Positions 38,037 through 49,265 of a stretch of DNA of 64,000 nucleotides are shown one piece after another. The notes beneath the pieces were generated by a model. That model was not told the DNA's origin. It did no database searches and saw only the letters and a list, made by a program, of their open reading frames with translations. The stretch comes from Fasciolopsis buskii. Lineage: Eukaryota > Platyhelminthes > Trematoda > Plagiorchiida > Fasciolidae. Numbering within the stretch: position 1 is the stretch's first letter; every line of letters begins with the position of its first letter. The translations under genes and the position numbers were made by a program. The stretch spans positions 36,828 through 100,827 of the forward strand of contig LUCM01004241.1 of NCBI GenBank assembly GCA_008360955.1. The letters are read 5' to 3'.

Positions 38037-39560
38037 CTGAAGTTGGTGTAACTTAAATGAAATTACAGATCCCATGCAAATGCTCAACATATGTGCTAAC
38101 ATGCAAATATGGAAAAAATCAGGTCATCCCAGGAAATATAAAGCAAATTTTTCTGCTACTGGTGAATAAAAACATTCATGCACATTAGCGTCCAAAGAAC
38201 CCAGACGTTTTACATGGAAGTTTCTCTGTTTTAAAGCTACTCTCCTGTTCGTTGTATTTATTGAACACTTGTTTTTGTTTCGCACAAAACCTGGTATGGC
38301 CGCGAAGTCATTTTTGTTTCTATCCATCGGGAGGGTAAATAATATGGAAAAACAGACGAACGCGGGGGAATCATTCAAATATTTCCTTGGGGACATTGTT
38401 GGTCGTTCGTTTTGATGTGTTATTGACAAAAACAAAAAGTATCATGAACAGCGGTCCTGAAAACTTCCGCAGACGAACGTTATGATTATATCTCAGTCTT
38501 TTAACAAGAATCCTAACTTTAAAGTGCTTTACTTTCAGATTTACGCTTCAGCTAAGAAAGGAATGTGCTCTAATCCACTCCTTATTTAAAATGCACTATG
38601 GTAGGAGGAGAGAAGTTGGTCTGAAATGGAGTTTGATGGATCAAAGAGATCTGTGAACAAGATACCAAGAAGCAGAAAAAGGTTATTGGGAGAAATTAAC
38701 ATTGATTGAGGCAAAAATAATAATCCGAACCGTCTGCTTCACTTTGCAGATCACCAGCATAAATTGTTGAAGCTGGAACACTAGGACTTCGCAATGCAGG
38801 CTCAATGACTCCAACCTGATCCACCTTCTCGGCAAACTGGGAAGAATGCTCCACACATCATGACCAAGGACGTGAACAAGATGAGAAAAACCCATTAAAC
38901 AATCACTAGCAATCCCGAAATCATTGGAGATAGACATATCAAAACGCGTTACCTAACCTTGAGTAAGCTGACGTTCGCTCTATATCAAACATGACATTTA
39001 AAGCATTTGCCGGCCTCTTAGAGATTAGGTGTATCATAATTACATTACAACGTTAAGCGGCAGAACGAGCTCCATGGACCCATGTCTTCCTTACGGGAAC
39101 ACCGTGAAACATGATGTTTTATGCAACGAGAGAGGAGGGCAACTACTTAAACATTAACAATATTTTCAAAGTTTATCTCAATGTATCTGGATGGAGAGTT
39201 TGTTCTTCAATGGCTAACCTTGTCTGGATATGGTTTCACCATTTTGATAGATGGCCAGGTCAGGAATGTGCCAGATTTTGATAAGTTCGGTTGATAAGGA
39301 CTAATCGGTAGATTTGACCCAAATAACAAGATCATTTAGGCAGTATTACAAATTGTCAGTTTTAAGTCATAAATCTTTGTGCCTCATTATTTCGCCTTTC
39401 ATATTTGTGGCATAAAGTGAACAGTGAGGAACGATTGCCTCTGTCCACTTTTATAAAACTGCAGACCATATTGGGACATCCCAACTGTTGGTGGATACAA
39501 GGAAATCGTCTTAGTGACATAGTAGATGTGTGTGACATATATTTTTTTAGTTGCATTCAG

Positions 39561-39776
39561 TATTCTGTTATTATCAGCTTCAACGGCATTATGCTTACCA
39601 TTAAAGTACATCCATATGCGTCCGTATACCTAAAAACCGCACTGATCGCAATAGGCGTCACAATTGCACTTAGATTAAGCCGTCAGGCGAACTTACTATT
39701 AGTGCTTTTGAGTAAGCTTCAGAAACCGCTTCTGTGGGTCTATCCCAGCCACATCTACTTCGCGAAGAATTGCAGA
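39561..39776 (+). CDS. Candidate exon, hydrophobic, unknown protein
   Basis: This is an open 72-codon stretch with the acceptor TTTTAGTTGCATTCAG| and a possible donor TGCAGA|GTGAGA. The segment is hydrophobic (VYLKTALIAIGVTIALRLS) and might cross a membrane. It has no recognised family. Support rests on splice-like signals only. Confidence 0.25.
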
Positions 39777-40782
39777 GTGAGAGTTTACTGTGGTCGAAAA
39801 ATGTTTAACTGCTGAGGTACAAAAAGGAAAAAGACCGCTCAGTAACAAGCTCCACCATTTTGTAACAGTTAAAATGACACTTATATAAATACCCTGCAGT
39901 TGTGAAAATATAAGTTGTTGACTATGCCTGACAAATAGCATGCCAATTCAGCGGAGGATTCAACGTACCCAGGAAGAATAGTATGTAACAGGAATCCATG
40001 AAACAGTGGCATATACTCTGGATAAGAATATTATAATACACTTGTTTCATTTACTGCCCCCGGCAACTAGAATGTCCGTTTTTTGGTACTTTCATACTGG
40101 CAGTGTTTACATACATAAAATGTTATTCATGAAATTGTTCCTCTATTGAAACTCCCACTAGGTAAGTAAGATGAAGAAAAACACCTATATAACTACGTGT
40201 CATATCAATATGATCTTATTGTGTAGGGTTAATGACGATGTTAGCAGGATCGATCATTGTTCATTCTAATTTTCAATACTAAAGAGAATAAATCTCCATT
40301 AAAAACACCAGTTCGTAAATATTTATGTCGCTAAATTTTTCTACAACGCTCAAACATGCATTTTACGCATGCACGTAAGTCATGGTTAACGAAGAACGTG
40401 AATGCAGTCGACAATTTGTCTGTGACATGAAGCCACTAATACAATTATGCTTACTGCCTTACTGAAAGTAACAAAGCAGCTATACAACGAAATAATATTG
40501 TAGCGCACAGTGAACACGGTGTGTGGGCCTTACCGAGAATGCCACTTATTCCATCATATTTTGAGGGTTTCTTGAAATTAACATGATATCGTAATCTTGT
40601 CACTCATCGTGTTATTCACTACTGTATGGAGTACTATAGGACGATAGTTAATGAATCGCGTCAATTTCACTGTGCTCAGAAATCACAGTCCATCACGCAA
40701 AAATGACTTTTCCAACCAGAAATGCACCGTCGCGATAACGTTTTGTATGATAATGCGGTCACCCTACAACAAACATTTACAG

Positions 40783-40889
40783 GGATGTAATTTATCTATT
40801 CATTCTGAAGACTGTTTTGACGGTACAGTTTGTGCATGCCGTCCAGCCGAGTTTGTATACGTGCATACGATGGAGGCAAGTTGGTTGAG
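40783..40889 (+). CDS. Candidate Cys-rich exon, unknown protein
   Basis: This is a 107-base open stretch between ACATTTACAG| and TTGAG|GTAAGT, the latter a near-ideal donor. It encodes CNLSIHSEDCFDGTVCACRP, whose Cys spacing recalls small extracellular modules, but no family can be named. It lies on the same strand as the candidate exon at 41922, though the phases do not join directly, so an exon would be missing between them if both are real. Confidence 0.35.
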
Positions 40890-41921
40890 GTAAGTCAGCC
40901 TGATGGTCCACATTGACCAACCAGGTTTGCGGTGACCAGACTCGTCGGTGATCAACGGGCCTGGAAGGCGCAGCAGGACCGTGAATTCTTTTTCTCCTGC
41001 AAAATTATACATCTTCGGGGGTTAATTATTGAATACAGTATAGAAACAACTAACACAGTTTAGTGTAATGGGGATAAGCTGAGTGTTGGTTTTTCCGAGA
41101 TGAGTACAGCTAATTGCAAATATGCAACGATACCGATTGCCGTCGCTAACGGTCTACTTATGAGTAGCAAAAATAAAAATGCAGCAGCGGGACATAAGCA
41201 GAAAAAGTGGTTCGTTTATATCTCTTTCAAACAAACACACACAGTCATCGGTCAGATATTCCAGCGGAAGTATCCCTAGGATCGGCACTTCACAGAATTA
41301 GTTGGACCACTCACACAAACCCAGGTCTGTGTTGGGGTCAAGATAGTTCTTGAGCGGTGGTCACGTACCAACGGATTCAGGCGTCGAATCACTGATTTAA
41401 GTCGGGATTTCTGCAGGCTGACTAAAATGCAGACGGAGGATAGCGCAATGAGACGAACGGCTCAACGAAGCAGGCAAACACACGTATACACACCATCGCA
41501 GTCTATTTTGCTTAGATCAAGTATGCACCTACAAACAGACTTGCACAGACGAGTTGAACAAAAGTCAAGGCCTGAGCTCTGGGACGTGCATCTGAATCGG
41601 TAATTGTCATGCTTTTGAGACATGACTTGATGAAAAGCCGTTAGTCAGTCGAACATAGTTAGGCGTCAAAGGACAGAGTAAGGATAAAGACCTAAGGGTA
41701 GGTACAAGCGCGTTCGACCATTAATTGAATTTTTTGGGTCAAGCATGACAAAGGCAGCTGGTCGGCTGAGGTGGTTTTACAGGTGACCAGCCCATCATGA
41801 AAATTTGTGTGCGAATTTCACATTGAGTATAACCGAGAAAAGTAAATGCAACTCCTCAGAAGCTGCCGAATGGGCTAGCTGCGGTTGACTTGAGTGAGAT
41901 AGTTGGTCTGAGTGCTTGCAG

Positions 41922-42150
41922 TTCGTTAAAAACAAATGCGGCCAATCGAACGAGATGGTTAGCTCAGATGTTAACTCGGTACATGAACTGCTTGGTGCTT
42001 GTTCCCAATGGGTAGAAAGGTGCTCATTCAAAGCATATTCGTTCGAAGTCATTTCGCTAATACAGAAACTCACCAATGCTGATGACAGGATGAATTTTAT
42101 TCTGCCAGAATCGATTGACAACAAAACTGCATCACACCGGGTATTGGGAG
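41922..42150 (+). CDS. Candidate exon, unknown protein
   Basis: This is a 229-base open stretch between GTGCTTGCAG| and GGGAG|GTAAAT. The predicted segment includes NSVHELLGACSQWVERCSF and SLIQKLTNADDRMNFILPE, which looks like ordinary globular coding sequence. It has no recognised family. An opposing open frame on the minus strand (42124-41795) looks like a shadow. Confidence 0.35.
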
Positions 42151-43356
42151 GTAAATGAACTTATCCTCAGCAAATACGTATATTTTGCTTGATTGCGAAG
42201 CTTGGGCAGGTATCAAGTCCTTATTATATCAGTTGAGTTAATCGACTGTGACGCAAGAGTGCAGAAAATACGAATTGATTCGGAGAAAAACGCAGTTGGG
42301 CAGAATGCATCCAAAATGGTTAACTGCTATGAAAAAGTTTCTAGGGCTGGGGACTAAGAGGCTAGACTGTGAACCACAAGTATGCGTAGCCCTTTGTATA
42401 GTTGTGTGCACATATATTTGACTGTGCACAAATTTATAAGGCAAAACTAAAATGTTCATCAATCATCTTGGTAGCTAACAGTAAACTATGATTAGCGTAC
42501 AGTAACGGCTAAGTGAGCGAAAATTTAATCTCGAGGTTTCTGGAACATCCACATGCCGTAGTTCTGAATATATCCACATACACATTTTTAAAATTTGAAG
42601 CAGCACGTTTAGCAAAAATGCCACAATGAGACCACATAAAAGTATGAAAAGTGAACTTTTGTAGTTGTGAAACCCGCATGTGGAAGGCAACAAAAATAAG
42701 CAGTTGATATTTATTTTTATGATGGATTTTATGATAGATTTTATGAGATTTATCTGCCCTTTTTTGCTCATCATCATCGCTCAGCGTTAAACAGCAAGGC
42801 AAGCCTCACTAACCGCTGCCTTTTCCCCAAGGTTACATTATTCTATAGAAAGGGTGAATATCCATGGCAAACAGGAAACGGACCAGCTGAATGGCTCGTC
42901 TAGGTCCAGTAGGACTGTCGAGTTGGGGTTCATGAGATCCTGCAACAGACGGTTGGAGACAGTAGGTGATAAGACAGTGTCGTAGTCAGCGGTATTCTTC
43001 ATTCGAAATCTCTCATCTCTTTTGCAGATCTTCAGTCTATTACTTAGCATTTCATTTAAGTTTATTTTTCCTCTTTCTTTTGAATCAAAGGTGTTTTGAA
43101 ATAAAACTCAAAACCAGAACGTGCTCTTACAAGACTATACAGTATAACTGAAATGAAGCGTACTGTAAGTTCCAGCGCTGACATGTCATTGATGACAGTT
43201 TTGTCACCATCCTTTGATTCCGCTATCGGCAGGTGGATAGATCCAGTGTGACTCTTGAGAGGAATATCATCCCATAGCTACGTGGAACGATGACTTTGCG
43301 AAGAGTTAGTTGTTTGATTCCTGGGTATATTTCTTACATATTCGCTCTCGCCTTGC
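42151..43356. other. No supported feature
   Basis: AT-rich sequence with short open frames on both strands. Nothing recognisable was found. Confidence 0.5.
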
Positions 43357-43909
43357 ATATATATATATATAGAGAGAGAGAGAGAGTTGAGAAGGCGTAC
43401 ACTGAGTTAATACGTTTATCATGACGTTTCGATCCAAACTAGGACTCGTTGTCAAACGTGAATGAGTGATTGAATGGGATCGCTAGTTCCGTTCGGTTTC
43501 GTGCACTATCCGTCTGTTTGTCTCTCTATTCTGCATCCGGGTCTTGTTAAGATGACGTAATGTTTGTCAATCTCCACATACCGATTGAACGAGTTATATA
43601 TATGACGCAAAGGTAGTCAGCCGGGCAAACAGAAAGGGGGAGCGACTGATTCTTGAAGCCCTCCACTCGAATAACTCCTTCAATCGGCATGTGGAGATTG
43701 ACAAACATTACGTCATCTTAACAAGACCGGGTGCAGAATAGAGAGACAAACAGACGGATAGTGCACAAAACCGAACGGAACTAGCGATCCCATTCAATCA
43801 CTCATTCACGTTTGACAACGAGTCCTAGTTTGGATCGAAACGTCATGATAAACGTATTAACTCAGTGTACGCCTTCTCAACTCTCTCTCTCTCTATATAT
43901 ATATATATT
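43357..43909. repeat. Long inverted repeat with hammerhead-like motifs
   Basis: The arms 43357-43597 and 43671-43909 (about 240 bases each) are reverse complements with only a few mismatches. A 73-base unique spacer separates them. The outer ends are AT and GA/CT microsatellites. Each arm carries TTGACAACGAG, a short stem and CGAAACGTC (43812-43843, and its complement 43423-43455), which resembles a degenerate hammerhead core. Penelope-type terminal repeats can be inverted and carry such motifs, so this may be a paired terminal repeat or a foldback element. It sits directly beside the 3' tail of an RTE-like LINE. Confidence 0.85.
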
Positions 43910-43924
43910 TATATATATAATTAA

Positions 43925-44840
43925 TCGGCTTGGAAACAAGCATGGTGCCAACGCAAAAGAATGTGAATGTAACTGCAAAAGGAGAACAAACGGATCAAAA
44001 AACGGTAATAATAACAAAACACAACAAACAAATAGTTTTTCTGTTTTCACCACAAATTTTGTGATTTGTTGAATTTTTCAGTGTTTTTAAGGGATGCGAG
44101 TTCTACAGACAGGCCATACAGCATTAGCGCCACTGACCTCGGTTCTGACACATCCCCCAGCATCTCCAACCAGGAAGGCGGGAAACACCAATCGAGGCCA
44201 AAGTCGAAGCTAACTTCTTCATACTTCTACGTTGAGTCACAGCTTGACTGCCACCTCGCTCCTTCCAACCTTAACTAGCACGTGTAAAAACAGCACGAGA
44301 AGTTGAACGCTGGGCATGCACATGTAATACATGTTTAAGCCACTGAAGGCGACGTAGATCGATTACCTTAGCTAAAGGACGAATTCATGCTACACTTTGA
44401 AGAAGTGATTTGAATTTTGGAGGTGCCAAGCATATACCGGACCTAGACACCTCAATCGCCAAGTGGTCTAAGGAGCGTTGAATGACCCGTGCACCGTCAA
44501 TCAACAAGGCGATACCATCCGAATACTCTAAGTCAAAATCTCCTTTTCATGAGAGGAATTCAACTCCACCGTCCAAAAAAACAGATAATGCGTTCTGTAG
44601 AACATCTCCCATGAAAAATTTTGAAAAGATATGGGAATATAGGGCAGCCTTTTCGTACTCCTTTGGAGACGGCGATGGATGGCAAAAGTTGGCCATAAGC
44701 CCTAATCCGACCTGGTGTATGACAGCACAACTCTTTGAGGTCCGACACATAAATCTCAGGTAATCCATTTCTCAACAAACAGTGCCATAGTGCGGACTTA
44801 TCAACAGAATCAAAGGTTGTGAAAATGTCCAGGAACACGT
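43925..44840 (-). mobile_element. RTE-like LINE, internally deleted
   Basis: Reading down the minus strand, 44840-44480 encodes FLDIFTTFDSVDKSALWHCL, then GRIRAYGQLLP and GVRKGCPIFPYLF, the reverse-transcriptase fingers and palm of RTE-type LINEs. A short piece near 44500-44400 gives SLDHLAIEVSRSGICLAPP. The sequence then jumps to the C-terminal segment shared with 25995-26470 (LRRLQWLKHVL, GWKERGG, RLPGW) and its untranslated tail. The catalytic FADD region and part of the thumb are deleted. Several stops are present. It is a dead copy. Confidence 0.88.
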
Positions 44841-45389
44841 TGATGTTGACGATTTATGGTCATGACTAACGCACTTAACTTCACCTTATTACGTTTAAAA
44901 TCTCCCTCTATATAACTCGAGATTGGATAGGCTTAGCTAAGTAGCACATTCTATCTCGTTAAATGTTTTTTTCCAAGGCATTTTCAAGACAAAATCGTAA
45001 ACTGAGGATTGATTTCAGGTGATTATTTGTTTAGGTGCTTGGGAGATCTAATTTTATTGATTCATAATAGCGGTTAGCAGATGCAGACCTGACTAGTTTA
45101 GGAGGTGTGATGTGCTTTAGTTCTAATTAAAACGTTCTGTATACCTTATGAGTACATATATGTACTGCATTAATGTGTCTGAATTATGTGCTATCACAAG
45201 TATGGTGGAATATAAAGTTAGTAAATGTGAATGAGTAGAAGTTAGATAACTGCAAATGATAGCCGTTTCATTTTTCACCTCCATGTCATCGGTTATCCAT
45301 CGGGATGCTTGGGCTGCGAACGGGCTTGGTTACAAGTGATGGGTCTAAATGACGACATACTACACATTGTTTCGATAAATATGTGGTCA

Positions 45390-46090
45390 GTTATACCTCG
45401 GATTGCGGAGAATATAGTTCCTTTCTTATTGGACGTTGACGTCTTCCTTCTTTGCTGTAAGAAACATTGAACTAGAATTTGTCCGCGTTAGTGCTACCAC
45501 TCCTCCGCCCAACATCGTCTGAAAATACCACAACTGGCTTCACAGTCAAAAATACTAATCGACCGAAGCACCTTGAAAACCATTGGTGTCCATGGAAATT
45601 CACTTGGAGACTGAGGATTATATGAAACTTTAAAAATCCGGTATCTTGCAAACATAAGCTGCGGTTGACAGATAAACTGTGCTCATTTTTTGTCCCATAC
45701 TGGAAAAGATGCTTAGTCTTCAGTAAAAGTTTGGCTTTTCCAATGCGTCTACTGAAAGAACTACTCTTTCGACATCGCAAAACCGTAATTTTTTCAAGCC
45801 GCGGGGCATGCTGCGTTTCACTCTGTGATGGGCCAGAAGGATCAATCAAATTGTGATTTGTTCTCCAACTTCAGACTCGATCGACTTGTAATTTCGGTGA
45901 CCAATTGGAAAAGAGTTGCGGTATCGATTGGCTTCATGAATAGAACACTCAGAGTTGATGAAGCAGATTCTGCTGATCTCATATTGCTAACTTCATTTAG
46001 CAAATTTTTTTATGTGAGCGATTTCAAAACGTCAGTAATACTGGTAATGCGGAACCAAAGGCTTTTTTTAACGTTTTTGATTCTCTGATA
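45390..46090 (+). mobile_element. Probable CR1/Jockey-like LINE remnant
   Basis: The segment 45450-45520 reads FAVRNIELEFVRVSATTPPP, resembling part of a LINE endonuclease domain, and is repeated at 49190-49260. The segment 45860-46070 reads NWKRVAVSIGFMNRTLRVDE, then ADLILLTSFSKFFYVSDF, resembling the region between endonuclease and reverse transcriptase (VGPL..., A.LL..FF...). Stops occur between them. Identification is by pattern only. Confidence 0.4.
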
Positions 46091-48049
46091 TCGTCATCTC
46101 AAAAGTCGTGTCAAACTACGAACAAGGTAAAAACTGATGTGGATCTTGAATCCCAGTCTCAAGAGAATCACACAGTACAAACGCGGGATGCCCACAAGGC
46201 CTGCAGAGCCCAATTTTCTCGCCTTACATATTGTTTTGAAGTTCAACATGCTTTAACCGTGGTACGCCTGGTCAGGTTCGGTCCTTTTTCCAGAGTTCAT
46301 GGGCTGGCGTTACGAACAGCTCTAGTTCTATTTCAGTTCTTTCCTCTGAATTTCGGCCACCTTCGTTAGCCACCATCATTCCTGCTTCGTTCGGACATAT
46401 CACACACACTTATATTGTCAACACTAATACGGCACTCGTTTATCACTGATACTGGTACTGTCGATTCCTTCGTTTTCAACTGGATGATTCAACGTCTTGT
46501 ACCGCCTGTGTGTATTTAAAATGTTGACATTACTTTTAGGGTTTAAACTGGACATGCACTGCCTGCTTTACGGACAAGCATACTTCCCTTGACAGATTCA
46601 GATTATAGCACTCACCACTGCTCCTTTTTGTCATCCATCCTCCGTGTCCTATCAGTGATCCTAAATGCATAAAACCCCGCGACATCCCTCTTTCATTGTG
46701 ATGACTTTCGCTGTTATCAACTTCAAAAGTTAAGTTATGACCATTCTGGAGTGCAGAGAGGTATTAAAATGCAACCGGTTGCTCCGAAGGTTTCGGGGTT
46801 CTCGATTTTTATAGAAGGTAGGGTCCTTTCTTTTGTTTTTACGGGGCCAATCAAGCATATACTCGACCGGTTGATGGACATATGAATTATAATACCAGCT
46901 AGTTAACCTACTGGGACAGAAGAATTCTACCTGAATCTCGTCCATTTTCTTACCACTAAAGAACTCCAAGGATTTGTGGTGATTATTGGATTACGGTGAA
47001 CAAATTCCTTAAACAAACAAGCCGTTCGACAACAGAACCTGAAAAAGTCCTTTACTAGTTTTGTGGGTCTAAATTCCTCGCTAAGCTTGACCGCTCGATG
47101 ATAAACCACTTGAGTTAATCATCCCAAACACATGGTTAGTCCAATATAAATTTTACTATTTGATCTTGATATTTTCTCTGCGGTTCTTCAGAACATGAAA
47201 AACATGCATCAGAAAGGAAATTCATGATAAGCCTTTGCTTTTATTGTCAGAGCTATCTCTTGATAATAATGTTATTATTATCTATGTTGAGTTCGTGGTT
47301 TTTCCAAGGATCTTGAATAGCTAGAATATTTTTTTAGATGGGCATTGCTTTCCACCAGAGCCCATTCGATTCTCGGCTTTGACCCTTGCAACATCACGTA
47401 AATATCTGGAAGAAATTCGTTCTTTTTCAATACTACTCGCAATTTTTTTACTACTGCACAATTGCTTTTTGATCTTTCTTCACAAAATTCTTCTGCTTGG
47501 TCTTCTGTGCAAGAAAATGTACTCTGATTGTTAGCCTTTCCGTCCATTAACTTTGATTTTACACGCTTCGTGCAGAAAGTGCAGTCAATGGTCACCAAGG
47601 ATACATTTGAAAATAGCGCTAGAGTGACGTTAAGGCAAAATGCCTACCAATTAACCCGTATTCCTCGTCATTTTAATTCTGCTAAGTGGGGAAATTCTCT
47701 GACCTAAAGAGATTCCAGCCCTATTTTGGGCTGATTACACCAGCACCTATTTGTTTCTCATTTTACCTTGACAGGCAAAGAGACGCAAAGAGGCGCATAG
47801 GCAGCAACTTCATCTCCCTCGATGGTTCAACTATGGTACACTTCGCTAGGTGTGTATTCTTACACTATCCAGAACCAAAAAGCTAAATCACTTACTCAAG
47901 CTGATTACCATTTTTGCCACGCTATCTCTAAACTCTCCTTTTGGTGATTGCTGACTTAAGCAGTCACTTCCTACTGACCAAATAAACCCAATTGGTATAC
48001 CTGGAAATGTGATCCTGCCATCTTGTCTTGTGTTCCCAACGGTTGAAAG
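46091..48049. other. No gene recognised
   Basis: Minus-strand open frames at 46969-46730, 47109-46927 (ending near CAG|GTAGAA) and 47598-47278 have exon-like composition but no recognisable similarity. The part at 46100-46700 may continue the LINE remnant upstream of it. Confidence 0.4.
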
Positions 48050-48790
48050 CTAGATTTAAAGGGACGTTTTTCTCAGTTTTACGAACTTAGGAGTGATACT
48101 TTTGTGGCCACTGATGGAATGTTGTGTTTCAACAAGCGCGTAGCCGTGCCTCCTTTGCGATCTGCTGTTTCAGCGTATTCCGGTCTTCCTGTTGTGTAGA
48201 AAATGAAATTCTTGACGTGACTGGCTGGCCCTAACTGGACAGTGATGTATGACAGGTTGCCAAGCATTCCACCGTCTGCTCAAACAAAATTCACTTTCAG
48301 GTGGCCAGCCTGTAGGGCCTGGCCACCTGTTCATGCACACCAACATGGACCAATCTTGAACGAGTATTACGCATTGGCAATAACTGATTCGCTTTTCGGA
48401 TGGCCGGGGGTTTACTTTTCTCGATTATCCTTCTCGGATTTAACGATTGCTGTATTTCCCAAGACTTCCAGCAGGAAGGAAGTGCCACAGGTGCTGACCA
48501 CAGATAACGGGAGTCATTTTATCTCGCAGAAGGCAGACGACCTACTGAAGTCGGTGGGTTTTTGCCATGTGCTCACACCTCGACAACAACCTTAGTAGAA
48601 CGACATAGCTAAATATTTTATACACAAGCTAAAAGATGCTACAAATTCAACCAATACTCCTACACTTGACGAAATTGATCGATGGGTAGATAACTTCCCA
48701 ATGGAACACCGCAAATGAATACATGCCACTACTGGGAGTAGTCCAGCAAACATATTTAAAAGCTGCTTACTTTGAACCAAATCGTTATAA
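48050..48790 (+). mobile_element. Gypsy-type LTR retrotransposon, integrase remnant
   Basis: The plus strand shows, in order, ATDGMLCFNKRVAVPPLRSA (region before the zinc-binding domain), WPACRAWPPVHAHQHGPI, NEYYALAITDSLFGWPGVYF, VPQVLTTDNGSHFIS and KSVGFCHVLTPRQQP, then a degraded KLKDA and DEIDRWVDNF. This is the order of a Gypsy integrase core; the TDNG Asp is visible. Frameshifts lie in the zinc-binding part and stops follow the core. No long terminal repeats were found nearby, and no protease or reverse transcriptase. Confidence 0.85.
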
Positions 48791-49134
48791 TCCCAAAGTC
48801 ACATTTTATTGAGATAAGGAGCCACCGAAAAGCATGGTACTTAATCAGGCAAAAAAGACTGTCACATTCTTGATAATAACAGCGGTTTTATTGGTTTTGA
48901 TTCCATGCCTGATTTTTATTTGTTGATGCCAATCATAATGTTTCGAAGTCTCCTTCGGGTTTCAGCGATTCCATTAAGGAATTCAAACCAAAAAACCCAC
49001 TCCAAAGATCCGAACAGCTACTGAACAAATAACCCTTTGACTAAAGATACTCGAAACGTTGCTTTAGTTGTGACAAATTTGATTAGTGCAAATCACCACA
49101 TAATACCTCCTGTTTTAATGAATCTGTGATCAAT

Positions 49135-49265
49135 TGTTCCTAGGTTTGCGGAGAACGCATTTCCGTCCGTAATTGTTGCTGTTCTCATCCTTTGCTGTCA
49201 GAAGATTTGGGCCGGAGCTTGTGTGCGTCAGTGCTACTGTTCCCCCGTCTAACGTTATCCTACAG
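49135..49265 (+). repeat. LINE-like fragment repeated from 45395-45520
   Basis: This is diverged but collinear with 45395-45520. Both encode FAVR....ELV.VSAT.PP.N in the same relative frame. Conserved protein-level spacing in both copies argues that the family was once coding, probably a LINE endonuclease domain. Confidence 0.5.

Noticed and set aside
47278..47598. 106-codon minus-strand frame as a gene
   Set aside because: Exon-like composition but no recognised family and no clean splice sites.
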